DNA of 64,000 bases from Streptomyces sp. NBC_01276 (GCF_041435355.1 NZ_CP108442.1:2728001-2792000), one strand, 5' to 3'. Positions 53,135-63,636 are shown, numbered from the stretch's first letter. Numbers and translations are program-made. The notes: generated by a model not told the origin, from the sequence alone.

Positions 53135-53854
53135 ATGAGCAAGCAGACCATCCTCGGCCGTGTCACCCAGCTCGCCAAGGCCAACATCAACGCGCTGCTG
53201 GACCAGGCGGAGGATCCGCAGAAGATGCTCGACCAGCTGATCCGCGACTACTCGAACAACATCTCGGAGGCCGAACAGGCAGTGGCGACCACCATCGGCA
53301 ACCTGCGGATGCTGGAGGCCGACCACAAGGAGGACGTGGACGCCGCTGCCGAGTGGGGCGTCAAGGCCCTCGCGGCCAGCCGGAAGGCGGACGAACTGCG
53401 GGCGGCGGGGTCCACGCCGGACGCCGACAAGTTCGACAACCTCGCCAAGGTGGCCCTCGGCCGCCAGCTGCAGTCGGAGAAGGAGGCGCGGACGGCGGAG
53501 CCGGTGATCGCCGCCCAGACGGAGGTGGTGGACAAGCTCAAGGCGGGCCTGGACTCGATGAAGGGCAAGCTGACGGAGCTCCAGGCCAAGCGTGACGAGC
53601 TGGTGGCGCGCGCCAGGACCGCGCAGGCGCAGAACACGATGCTGGACGCGGTCAAGAACATCGACGTCATGGATCCGACCAGCGACCTCAACCGTTTCGA
53701 GGAGAAGGTCCGCCGCGAGGAGGCGATGGCGACGGGCAGGCAGGAGCTGGCCGCCTCCTCCCTGGACGCCCAGTTCGAATCGCTGGAGGACCTGGGCAGG
53801 ACCTCGGAGGTCGAGGCCCGCCTCGCCGCGCTCAAGGCCGGCACGGCGGCGTAG
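53135..53854 (+). CDS. pspA: PspA/IM30 membrane-stress protein
   Basis: 239 residues, almost all predicted alpha-helix and coiled coil as in PspA/Vipp1. The N-terminus ILGRVTQLAKANINALLDQAEDPQKML is the membrane-binding helix and its conserved follow-up. PspA binds and protects damaged membrane and maintains proton motive force. AGGAGAG precedes the ATG by about 8 bases. The preceding TPM gene is a plausible functional partner. Confidence 0.93.
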   Translation: MSKQTILGRVTQLAKANINALLDQAEDPQKMLDQLIRDYSNNISEAEQAVATTIGNLRMLEADHKEDVDAAAEWGVKALAASRKADELRAAGSTPDADKFDNLAKVALGRQLQSEKEARTAEPVIAAQTEVVDKLKAGLDSMKGKLTELQAKRDELVARARTAQAQNTMLDAVKNIDVMDPTSDLNRFEEKVRREEAMATGRQELAASSLDAQFESLEDLGRTSEVEARLAALKAGTAA

Positions 53855-53866
53855 TCCCCCGCGCCG

Positions 53867-54028
53867 TCACAGCCCGGCGAGGAAGGCCCGGACGGCGGAC
53901 TCGACCCCGGCCGGGTCCTGGAGCTGGACGAAGTGGTCCGCCTCCAGCGTCACACAGGCCGTCCCGGGCCGCCGCCGCGCCATCGCGGCGGCCTGCCCGG
54001 CGGGCAGGGCCTGGCTGTTGCGTCTTGT
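53867..54028 (-). pseudogene. C-terminal remnant of an alpha/beta hydrolase
   Basis: Minus-strand frame ending at TGA 53869-53867; about 54 codons open before an in-frame TGA at 54031. It reads like the end of an alpha/beta hydrolase: NSQALPAGQAAAM, then CVTLEADHFVQLQDP with the catalytic-His segment, then VRAFLAGL. There is no start codon or N-terminal part. An AT-rich junction (54021-54049) and an ATG at 54050 with MSAESPTSRTPA on the other strand follow, perhaps the broken start of a divergent regulator. Homology is from memory. Confidence 0.5.
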
Positions 54029-54165
54029 TCAATACGCTTGTGTAGATCGATGTCCGCGGAATCCCCGACCAGCCGGACCCCTGCGACGGCGGGCGGTCGC
54101 CCCGGGCCGCACCGGGGCCCGGAGCGCGGCGGCCACCGGCTGCCGGCGCGCCCCGGGCTCGCGGG

Positions 54166-56814
54166 TCACCCGTACATGCTCAGCAGCTGCTCCGCGGAGA
54201 GTTCGGTGACGGTCTCTCCCGGCCCTCCGGGCATGGGGAGGGGGAGTTCGAACCAGACCGTCTTGCCGCGGTGCGTGCGGCGGGTGCCCCAGCCGGCGGA
54301 GAGGAGGCCGACGAGCTGGAGGCCGCGGCCGCCCTCGTCGGTGTCCCGGGCCCGGCGGCGGCGGGGCTGGGCCAGGTTCGCGTCCCACACCTCGCACACC
54401 AGGGTCCGGTCCAGCAGCAGGCGGAGTCGGATCTCGCCCTCCCCGTACCGCAGGGCGTTCGTCACCAGCTCGCTGACCAGCAGCTCCGTGGTGTCGAGCA
54501 GACCCTCCAGACCCCAGGCCGGAAGCTTCGTGCGGGCCAGTTCCCGGGCCCGGCCCACCGAGCGGGCCTCGCGCGGCAGCTGCCAGTCGCCGACGGCGTC
54601 CACCGGCAGCCCCTGCACCCGCGCCATCAGCAGGGCGATGTCGTCCTCCCCGTGCCGGGTGTGCAGGGTGTTCAGGACGTGGTCGCAGATCTCCTCCAGC
54701 GGCCGGGCCGGATCCGCGACCGCGTCCCGCAGCCCGCGCAGCCCCTCCTCCAGGGGGTGGTCGCGGGACTCCACGAGCCCGTCCGTGTACAGGGCGAGCA
54801 GCGCCCCCTCGGGGAGTTCCACCTCCACCTCCTCGAAGGGTTCGCCGCCCACCCCGAGCGGCATCCCGGTCGGGATCTCCAGCAGCAGGCCGGGGCGCGG
54901 GACCCCGCCCTCCTCGGCCGGTTCGACCAGCACGGGCGGCATGTGGCCCGCGTTGGCGATGGTGCAGCGCCGGGTCACCGGGTCGTAGACGGCGTACACG
55001 CAGGTGGCGAGGTACACCTCGGAGCGGTCGGCGTCGCGTGCGTGCAGGGCCGCGCGCGAGGCCTGCTGGGAGCCGCCCCCCGCGGCGCCCGGGGGACCCC
55101 CGTGGGCGCCGAGGCCGCGGGCCACCTCGTCGAGGGCGGTGAGCACCTCCGCCGGTTCCAGGTCCAGCAGCGCCAGGGTCCGTACGGCGGTGCGCAGTTC
55201 GCCCATGGCGACGGCGGCCCGCAGTCCGCGCCCCATCACGTCGCCGACGACCAGTGCCGTGCGGTGCCCGGGGAGCTCGATGACGTCGAACCAGTCGCCG
55301 CCGACCTCGGTGGCCGCGTTCCCCGGCAGGTAGCGGCAGGCGATGTCCAGTCCGGCCGCCTCCGGGTCACCCGGTGGCAGCAGGCTGCGCTGCAGGATCA
55401 GGGCCCGTTCGTGCTCGCGCCGGTAGAGGCGGGCGTTGTCGATGCAGACGGCGGCGCGCGCGGCCAGTTCCACCGCGACGGCCCGGTCCCGTTCGCCGAA
55501 GGGCTCGCTGCCCTTCGTGCGGGAGAACTGGGCGAGGCCCACCACCGTGTCGTGGGCGACCATCGGGACGATCAGGGTCGACTGCACGAGCCCGTCCGGC
55601 GCTCCCCCCTCGATCAGCCGGGGGCGCGCCGTGCGCAGGGCCAGCGCCCCGGGCGACGCCGCCGGATAGCGGTGGGTCTCCCCTACGGAGACCAGCGGGC
55701 CGGGCCCCGACAGCGGTGCGTCGGACACCGCGGAGGCGAAGGCCACCCGCCGCAGCGGCGCGGACGGGGCCCGGCCGGCCCCCTGGCCGGGCAGGGAGGG
55801 CACCCCGGGGCCCTGCGGGCGGGCGGGCCGGTCGTCGTCGCCGAGCAGGAGCCCTTCGTAGAGGTCGACGGCGGCCAGGTCGCAGAAGCCGGGGACGGTG
55901 ACGTCGAGGAGTTCGCGGGCGGTGGTCTCCAGGTCGAGGGAGTTCCCGATCCGGTGCCCGGCCTCGTTGAGCAGGGCGAGGTTGCGCCGCACCCCGGCGG
56001 CCTCGCGGGCGGCGAGGTGGCGGCGGGTGACGTCGGTGCCGAGGCCGGCGATACCGATCGGACGGCCGGTGCCGCCGTGCACGCGGTAGAGGTTGATGGA
56101 CCAGTGCCGGTGGTCCCGGCTGCCCGGGGCCGCGCCGGTGATCCGCAGGTCGGTCACGGACTCGCCGGTCTCCAGCACCCGGCGCAGGGCCTCGGCCATC
56201 CGGTCGGCCTCGTGCGGCGGCAGGTAGTCGTGCACGGTCCGGCCGCGGTGCTCCTCCGCCGCCCCGCCGAAGACGGTCGCGAAGCGGCGGTTGGCGCGCT
56301 GCACGGTCAGGTCCGTGCCGAAGAGCAGGAACCCGAAGGGAGATTGGCCGAATATGGCCTGCGAGGCGGCGAGGTCGGACTCGATGCGCCGCAGCGCGCG
56401 CACGTCGACGACGACGCACAGCGCGGCCCGTTCGGCGGTCTCGGTCTGGGTCGGCATCACATAGATCTCGGCCACTCCGTGCTCGCCGTCACCGCCCGGG
56501 ATACGGAAGGGGACCAGGCCGGTCCACTCCTTGCCGTCGAGGATCTCCGCGACCTTGCGGTGCCCGCCGGCGCGCAGCTCCGGCGGCATGAAGGCGTCCA
56601 CCGGATCGCGCCCCACCGCCTGGGCCGCGGTGAGCCCGAACAGCTCTTCCGCGCGCAGACTCCACTGATCGATGAGCCCGTCGGGCCCGATCGAGAAAGA
56701 AGCGACCTTTATGTAGTCATATATCGAGCCAGGCGGGCTGCTGTGCCACAAGGAGTCGTGCCACGTCTCCCCGGGCACTCGGGCCTGATGTGCCTGCGCA
56801 GGTATCTCGCTCAC
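54166..56814 (-). CDS. Multidomain SpoIIE-family phosphatase (PAS-PAS-GAF-PP2C-HATPase)
   Basis: 882 residues. Two PAS domains (~35-130 and ~140-270), a GAF domain (~280-465), a SpoIIE/PP2C-type phosphatase (~490-720, with GGDWFDVIEL and VVGDVMGRG) and a C-terminal HATPase (~750-870, ELLVSELVTNALRYG and DEGGRGLQLV). Such proteins act in partner-switching, dephosphorylating anti-anti-sigma proteins while the HATPase may act as their kinase. An AT-rich rare-codon patch encodes SIYDYIK. The RsbW-like gene next upstream is in the same direction. Confidence 0.9.
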   Translation of the reverse strand: MSEIPAQAHQARVPGETWHDSLWHSSPPGSIYDYIKVASFSIGPDGLIDQWSLRAEELFGLTAAQAVGRDPVDAFMPPELRAGGHRKVAEILDGKEWTGLVPFRIPGGDGEHGVAEIYVMPTQTETAERAALCVVVDVRALRRIESDLAASQAIFGQSPFGFLLFGTDLTVQRANRRFATVFGGAAEEHRGRTVHDYLPPHEADRMAEALRRVLETGESVTDLRITGAAPGSRDHRHWSINLYRVHGGTGRPIGIAGLGTDVTRRHLAAREAAGVRRNLALLNEAGHRIGNSLDLETTARELLDVTVPGFCDLAAVDLYEGLLLGDDDRPARPQGPGVPSLPGQGAGRAPSAPLRRVAFASAVSDAPLSGPGPLVSVGETHRYPAASPGALALRTARPRLIEGGAPDGLVQSTLIVPMVAHDTVVGLAQFSRTKGSEPFGERDRAVAVELAARAAVCIDNARLYRREHERALILQRSLLPPGDPEAAGLDIACRYLPGNAATEVGGDWFDVIELPGHRTALVVGDVMGRGLRAAVAMGELRTAVRTLALLDLEPAEVLTALDEVARGLGAHGGPPGAAGGGSQQASRAALHARDADRSEVYLATCVYAVYDPVTRRCTIANAGHMPPVLVEPAEEGGVPRPGLLLEIPTGMPLGVGGEPFEEVEVELPEGALLALYTDGLVESRDHPLEEGLRGLRDAVADPARPLEEICDHVLNTLHTRHGEDDIALLMARVQGLPVDAVGDWQLPREARSVGRARELARTKLPAWGLEGLLDTTELLVSELVTNALRYGEGEIRLRLLLDRTLVCEVWDANLAQPRRRRARDTDEGGRGLQLVGLLSAGWGTRRTHRGKTVWFELPLPMPGGPGETVTELSAEQLLSMYG

Positions 56815-56989
56815 GCGACCGTCCCCTCCAGCTCACCGCAACCGGACCGGCCATGACCGAAGTATTCAGCACCACGGCCCCGTACGGCACGGCGTTCACG
56901 ATCACAAAAGGGTCCCGTTGTTTTCCGGCCACGCCCGGTGGGTCTCCACCGGACGTCCTCCGGGAGACCCCCTGCCGCCCTTCACCTTG

Positions 56990-57493
56990 TTACTCACCAG
57001 GAAGAGCCAACTCGAACCACACGGTCTTGCCCGACTTCCCGTGACGGGTTCCCCAGCGCTGCGCCGAGACGGCGACCAGATGCAGTCCGCGCCCGCCCTC
57101 GTCGTCCGGCTGCGCGACCCGTTCGCGGGGTGGATCCGGAAGCGGATCGGAAACCTCCACCAACAGGGCGGGGCCTCCGGCCAGACCGGGGGTGGCGGGA
57201 CCGCGCCGCACCAGACGGACCCCGATGGGACCGGAGGCGTAGCGCAGGGAGTTGGTCACCAGCTCGCTGACCAGCAAGACGGTCACGTCGCCCACGGAAT
57301 CCAGCCCCCACGAGCGAAGGGTGCCGCGCACGGCGTGGCGGGCGGTCCGGACGGCACCGGGCTCGGCGGGAAAGGCCCACTCGGCGCATTCACCGTCTGT
57401 GTCGATCACGCCGATCACTTCCCGGGCCACCAGCGACCCCAGTCCGGTTCGTCGGGGACGAAAGGGGGACGAGATAGGGACTAATAGCGACAT
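56990..57493 (-). CDS. RsbW-like ATP-binding serine kinase/anti-sigma
   Basis: 167 residues from ATG 57493; a GTG/ATG upstream in frame to 57553 is less likely. A single HATPase domain of the RsbW type: VTVLLVSELVTNSLRYA, VEVSDPLPDPP, DEGGRGLHLVAVSAQRWG and GKTVWFEL. Members bind sigma factors or phosphorylate anti-sigma antagonists. It lies 175 bases upstream of the SpoIIE phosphatase gene and is a probable functional partner. Confidence 0.85.
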   Translation of the reverse strand: MSLLVPISSPFRPRRTGLGSLVAREVIGVIDTDGECAEWAFPAEPGAVRTARHAVRGTLRSWGLDSVGDVTVLLVSELVTNSLRYASGPIGVRLVRRGPATPGLAGGPALLVEVSDPLPDPPRERVAQPDDEGGRGLHLVAVSAQRWGTRHGKSGKTVWFELALPGE

Positions 57494-57582
57494 ACCCGAT
57501 ATTTGAGGCGTCGTACCACCCGATCCCGCCCGATCCCCCCGGCACCGGCGCACTGTGGCGCAGACGGCCTACAGCGTGCGCT

Positions 57583-57993
57583 TCATGCGCCCCGGTGCGC
57601 CCCGGTGCGCAGCCGCCGGCCCGCTTCGGCGACGGCCGGGCGGTCCTGGTCGAGCCAGTCCACCGAGTCGAGCTCGTGCGGCCCGAGCCAGCGCAGCTCG
57701 TCGTGGTCCTCCAGCGGCTCGGGCTCCCCCGAGAGCAGCCGTGCCGTCCACACGTGCAGGACGAGTCCGGGCCTCACCGGCCACTCCCCCGGAATCCGCT
57801 CCACCGCCTCGGTCTCGACGCCGAGCTCCTCGCGGAGTTCGCGCACCAGCGCCTCCGGCACGGACTCGCCGGGCTCGGCCTTGCCGCCCGGGAGCTCCCA
57901 CCGGCCCGCGACCTCGGGGGGCGCACTGCGCCGTGCGGCCAGCAGCCGCCCGTCATGACAAAGGGCTCCGCCCACAACCACACGTACGGTCAT
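57583..57993 (-). CDS. NUDIX hydrolase, MutT-like
   Basis: 136 residues. The Nudix box GGKAEPGESVPEALVRELREELG fits G-x5-E-x7-R-E-x2-E-E-x-G. The N-terminal VVVGGALCHDGRLLAARRSAPPEVAGRWELPGG resembles (d)CTP/8-oxo-dGTP pyrophosphatases. Likely nucleotide sanitisation. ATG 57993; monocistronic or with the SPOR gene upstream (27 bases apart). Confidence 0.88.
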   Translation of the reverse strand: MTVRVVVGGALCHDGRLLAARRSAPPEVAGRWELPGGKAEPGESVPEALVRELREELGVETEAVERIPGEWPVRPGLVLHVWTARLLSGEPEPLEDHDELRWLGPHELDSVDWLDQDRPAVAEAGRRLRTGAHRGA

Positions 57994-58020
57994 GAGCGGA
58001 GCCTATGCCAGCGCCGACTG

Positions 58021-58215
58021 TCAGTTCATCGTGGCAGTCTGGCTGCCCTGTTCGATCCGCTCGACCCAGTAGAGCTGCTCGTGTCCCCGGTCGTCGAGGC
58101 TGTCGACGACCTTCTGGGCCTCGGCCCGGGTGGGGTACCGGCCCACCCGGTAGCGGTTGCCGTTGTCGTCCTGACGTATGACCAGCCATGGAAGCAGGGC
58201 ACCGCTGTCGTTCAT
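58021..58215 (-). CDS. Stand-alone SPOR-domain-like small protein
   Basis: 64 residues with the SPOR-type pattern (PWLVIRQDDNGNRYRVGRYPTRAEAQKVVDSLDDRG). There is no membrane helix or signal peptide, so it cannot reach denuded glycan as classical SPOR proteins do. I recall near-identical short proteins throughout Streptomyces. 27 bases before the NUDIX gene. Confidence 0.78.
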   Translation of the reverse strand: MNDSGALLPWLVIRQDDNGNRYRVGRYPTRAEAQKVVDSLDDRGHEQLYWVERIEQGSQTATMN

Positions 58216-58309
58216 CGCGCTTCACCCTCCGCCGACGTACATGCCCAGGAAACCGCATTGCGCATATGCCGGAGCTTACGCCCGACCTTTACTCAGCGGA
58301 TACGGTTTT

Positions 58310-58900
58310 TCACAAAGAGGTACCTAGGGGGCGTACGCATCCGGCCAGGCGTACGAGGGGGCCGTGCGCGCCGGTTCGGACCGGGCGCGCGGGCGCTGCC
58401 CGCAGGGCCACCGGACCGGCCCGCGCCCCCTTGCGGCAGACGTCCCCGCAGGTCGCATCGGGGGAACGGCGCAGCGAACGGACCGGCCCCGGCCACGCGG
58501 GGCGGTCGGCGACGTCCGGGAGCGCGTACGCCGTCTCGCACGCGGCTCGGGCAGGGGTCGCGATGACGTCCGTGACCGCCGCGTCCGGGTCGTCGACGGT
58601 GTCCGGGCTGGCCAGGCGGCGCTTCCCACCCGACGCCCGGGCAGTCAACGGGCACAGCAGCAGGGCGAGTCCGCCGGCGAGGAAGGCGGAGAAGGCCCCG
58701 GCGCGGGCGCCGAAGAGGCCGGAGGAAGCGAGCGTCGAGGCGGTGGAGCCGATCACCATCGCGCCGAAACCCGCCGGGTCGACGGCCTACGGGCAGGCCC
58801 GCTCGAACTCCGCGCAGGACGGGCCGAGTCCGCGCCGCCTGTCGATCACGAGGTCGGCGGGCACGGCGGGCACGGCGGCGAACGGCGCGGCCCGGCGGCA
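58310..58900 (-). pseudogene. Probable disrupted membrane-protein gene with in-frame TAG
   Basis: A minus-strand frame reads VIDRRRGLGPSCAEFERACP, then TAG (58789-58787), then AVDPAGFGAMVIGSTASTLASSG in the same frame, followed by a hydrophobic segment and a long Arg/Pro-rich tail to 58310. The flow across the TAG suggests one protein with a nonsense change. Downstream codon use is poor and no start is evident upstream. It might instead be non-coding DNA. Confidence 0.4.
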
Positions 58901-58967
58901 CAGTCCGGGCCGGCGCGGCCCCCCGGCGGGGCCCCGGAGGGCCCGGCCAGGCCCGGCCGGGGCCGGG

Positions 58968-59720
58968 TCAGCGGACGGGCAGGTGGTACGAAAGGCGGTA
59001 GCGGTCCGCCGGAACGACCACGTCGGCCGTCTCCACCGCCCGCCCCGACGCGAAGTACGTCCGGCTCACGACCAGGACCACGTGCCCCGGGACGCCGCCC
59101 AGCGACATGCTCTCCTCTGCCAGGCCGGGCCGGGCGCCGACCTCCTCGACCACGTTGTCCACGACCACGTCGATCGCCGCCATCCGGTCCACCACCCCCG
59201 AGCCCCCGAGCGGCCCCTCCTCGGGCAGCATCACCGGGGTGCGGCCCGTCACGGCCAGCGGCTCCCAGGAGGTGGACAGCATCATCGCCTCGCCCGCGTC
59301 GCGGAAGACGTACCGGGTGCGCATGACGCGGTCGCCCGGTTCGATGCCCAGCCGCTTCGCGATCTCCGCCGGTGCGCCGGTCTGCTCGCTGCTGGACTCC
59401 CACGTGCCGCGCGCGCCCGCCTCGGCCTGCTCCTGCCGGAACGGGGTCGAGGCGCCGCCCGTGCGGTAGCCGGAGCGGGCGACCCGCCGCGGGACCGGCT
59501 GTTCGCGCACGTACGTACCGGACCCGGAGCGGCCTTCGACCAGCCCCTCCGCCATGAGGACCTTGCGGGCCTCCAGCGCGACCGTGTCGGAGACCCCGTA
59601 CTCCTCTCGGATCCGGGCCTGCGAGGGGAGCCGGGCGTGCGGGGGCAGGGACCCATCGACGATCTTCCGCCGCAGCTCCCCGGCGACGCGCAGATAGGCC
59701 GGCTGCTCACCGAAAGTCAC
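58968..59720 (-). CDS. GntR-family transcriptional regulator with UTRA domain
   Basis: 250 residues from GTG 59720 with GGGAG about 7 bases upstream. N-terminal winged helix (YLRVAGELRRKIVDGSLPPHARLPSQARIREEYGVSD, positions ~8-70) and a C-terminal UTRA/chorismate-lyase-like effector domain (~95-245, MRTRYVFRDAGEAMMLSTSWEP). It probably senses a small metabolite. The upstream gap (59721-59833) has an inverted repeat TCACT-CGA-AGTGA (59798-59810). Target genes are not evident. Confidence 0.88.
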   Translation of the reverse strand: MTFGEQPAYLRVAGELRRKIVDGSLPPHARLPSQARIREEYGVSDTVALEARKVLMAEGLVEGRSGSGTYVREQPVPRRVARSGYRTGGASTPFRQEQAEAGARGTWESSSEQTGAPAEIAKRLGIEPGDRVMRTRYVFRDAGEAMMLSTSWEPLAVTGRTPVMLPEEGPLGGSGVVDRMAAIDVVVDNVVEEVGARPGLAEESMSLGGVPGHVVLVVSRTYFASGRAVETADVVVPADRYRLSYHLPVR

Positions 59721-59833
59721 GGGCCACTCCCATCAGGTTGACAGACAGCTACACCCTGGCAACCCACCGTTGAAGTGCGCAAGCACGGGCCAGAGTTTCA
59801 CTCGAAGTGATGAAGCCTGGTCACTCAAACCCG

Positions 59834-60967
59834 TTACCGCGCGTTACCCACGAGGCCTCGGGCCGATTCCGACCCGGACCCGCTCCCCGAGCCCTGGCCC
59901 GAGTCTGCGGGGAACTCCTCAAGCCACTCCGGAACCCGGGTCGACAATCCGTACGCACCCCGCAGCGCCTTCTCCGTGTCGATCGTCGTGGCCCCCAGCG
60001 CCGCGTCCCACGCCCGCTGGAACTCCTCCGCCTTCCCCGCCCGCGCGGCCCGCTGCCACTGCTCGCGCGCCGCCCCGACCTCCTTCAGCAGGGCTTCCGC
60101 CGCCGGACCCACGCCCGGCCGTGACGCGACCTCCTGCAGCAGCCCGGCCTCCGCGCCCAGCGCCCCGTCGACCTCGCGCGCCCACGACCGGTACTCCGCC
60201 AGCGCCACGCCGAGCTCGCGCCGGGGATTGTCGCCCAGCACCTGGTCGGACTCGTTCAGCACGCTCAGCAGGGCCACCTGATCGACCGTGAGCATCCCGG
60301 AGTCCTTGCGGAGACTGCCCCGGTGCTCGCGGCCCGAGGTGCCGATCACGCACAGGAGCCCGTGGTCGCCGTCGCGCCAGGTCTCGCCCGTGGGGGCGAA
60401 GTAGAACATCTCCGCGTACGGGGGCAGCGCCCACGTGTCCATCGCGTACGCGTCCTGCGCCTTCCAGCACGCCTGCGCCGCCGCCTCCTTGAGCTGCGTC
60501 GTGCCGGGGGATCCCGTGAGTCCGAGGGGGCCCGTGGACGTCACCTCGGCGTCGTGCACCCGCTCGCAGCCGATGCGGTGGATCAAGGGGTCCTCTTCGA
60601 GGAGGTCGCCGCCGGGGACGTTGAAGCAGTCGCCCGCGCGCAGTTCGCCGATGCCCGTCAGCTCCCCCTCGACGCGCGCCGGCTCCCACGCCGGGCCGAG
60701 CCGCCCGAGGACCGTCCCCCCGTAGCGGCCCGCGCCGAGGACGAGCACCGCCGTCATCGCCACGGAGACCGCCAGGCCCACGACCGCCAGCCCCCTGCCG
60801 CGCTCCCCCTTGCGCGCGATCTGCACCAGCGCCACGACCCCGAAGACGATCCCCAACGGCGGCAGGCACAGCAGCCCGACCAGCAGGGAGGCGAGTGCGA
60901 ACCCGTTGAGGGCCGGCCGGAACGGGCCCTGAACCACGGGGGGCTGGTACGGGGGCGGGGTGCTCAC
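59834..60967 (-). CDS. DUF4190/septum-formation-domain membrane protein
   Basis: 377 residues from GTG 60967. A Pro-rich N-terminus, two membrane helices (about 25-55 and 63-85) of the DUF4190 type (NGFALASLLVGLLCLPPLGIVFG), then an extracytoplasmic septum-formation-like domain with two cysteines (RAGDCFNVPG and LLCVIGTSG) and a helical C-terminal part ending in a Gly/Ser run. Such proteins are common and largely uncharacterised in Streptomyces. Confidence 0.8.
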   Translation of the reverse strand: MSTPPPYQPPVVQGPFRPALNGFALASLLVGLLCLPPLGIVFGVVALVQIARKGERGRGLAVVGLAVSVAMTAVLVLGAGRYGGTVLGRLGPAWEPARVEGELTGIGELRAGDCFNVPGGDLLEEDPLIHRIGCERVHDAEVTSTGPLGLTGSPGTTQLKEAAAQACWKAQDAYAMDTWALPPYAEMFYFAPTGETWRDGDHGLLCVIGTSGREHRGSLRKDSGMLTVDQVALLSVLNESDQVLGDNPRRELGVALAEYRSWAREVDGALGAEAGLLQEVASRPGVGPAAEALLKEVGAAREQWQRAARAGKAEEFQRAWDAALGATTIDTEKALRGAYGLSTRVPEWLEEFPADSGQGSGSGSGSESARGLVGNAR

Positions 60968-61713
60968 GGGGTGAGGTGCTCCATCGAGGGGGATGCGGGG
61001 AGGGGGCGAACGAACGCGCGAAATAGTACGCAGCGAGCCATCCGCGCAGACGAACACCCCCCTCTCGCCTTCGGGCGGCAGGAGACACGTTCGCGGCTCC
61101 GGGCCCCTGACTAGGGTGGTTCACATGGCGATTCGCGCCGTGGTGTTCGATGCCGGAGAGTGCCTGGTCGACGAGACACGGGAATACGGCACATGGGCGG
61201 ACTGGCTTGGCGTCCCCAGGCACACGTTTGCCGCGATGTTCGGCGCCGTCATCACCCAGGGCCGCGACTGCAGGGACGTGTTCCAGGAGTTCCGGCCCGG
61301 CTTCGACCTCACGGAGCAGCGGGAGGCTCGCGCGGCAGCCGGGAAACCGGAATGGTTCGGCGAGGACGACCTCTGCCCCGACGTACGGCCGGCGCCGGCG
61401 GCCCTGCGGGCGGCCGGACTGCGGCTGGGCATCGCGGGTAATCAAACGGTCCGCGCCGGCGGGCTGCTGCGCGACCTGTTCACCACCGACGTGGACCTCA
61501 TCGGCACGTCCGACGACTGGGGCGCCAGCAAGCCGGACATCGCCTTGTTCGAGCGCGTCGCCGACGTCGTCCCGTACGCCAACGACGAGATCCTGTACGT
61601 CGGCGACCGTGTCGACAACGACCTGCGCCCCGGCGCAGCCGCAGGCACGCACACCGCGGACCCTCGCCGCGGCTTCGAGCGGGCCACGCCCCACCGGCCG
61701 CCCGGACACAACC

Positions 61714-61750
61714 GCAGATGGGGCCCGGGTTCGAACCGGACCCCATCTGC
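61714..61750. terminator. T-arm-like hairpin between HAD gene and protease
   Basis: Arms 61714-61728 and 61736-61750 (15 bp, one mismatch) around a 7-base loop. On the minus strand it looks like a tRNA acceptor/T-arm minihelix: GATGGGG, T-stem, TTCGAAC loop, T-stem, CCCCATC. It probably serves as a terminator for convergent genes; there is no D-arm, anticodon arm or CCA. Confidence 0.55.
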
Positions 61751-61807
61751 TCTCTCACTGTGCGGGATTCACGAAGTGCCCGGCCGTTCGTCCGGGCGGG
61801 GTTCGGG

Positions 61808-63382
<1,575 letters not shown>

Positions 63383-63418
63383 GTGAGGGTCCTCCTCATA
63401 GGCGGTGCGCTGCGGGGG

Positions 63419-63450
63419 TCTGTGCGGGGTTCTGTGCGGGGTTCTGTGCG
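63419..63450. repeat. 12-base tandem repeat upstream of protease
   Basis: TCTGTGCGGGGT at 63419-63430 and 63431-63442, then a partial third copy to 63450, about 40-65 bases before the protease ATG. Confidence 0.85.
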
Positions 63451-63636
63451 CGGGGCCGAGCGGGAATCCGTAGGGCCCGCCGAAGGCTCTTTTGGCGTGG
63501 TCATGACAATGCATTGGGCCCAACGGGCCGTCGCCTCCGAAAGGTTGACCCACCCGTGCGCCATCCCACAAGAGGACAACGGACGCGTAACATCCGTGCC
63601 ATATACCGGCCATGAACGAGCAAAGGTGGTCCGCAC

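Noticed and set aside
61714..61750. Possible tRNA gene
   Set aside because: Only acceptor and T-arm elements are present; no anticodon, D-arm or CCA, so it is not a tRNA gene.
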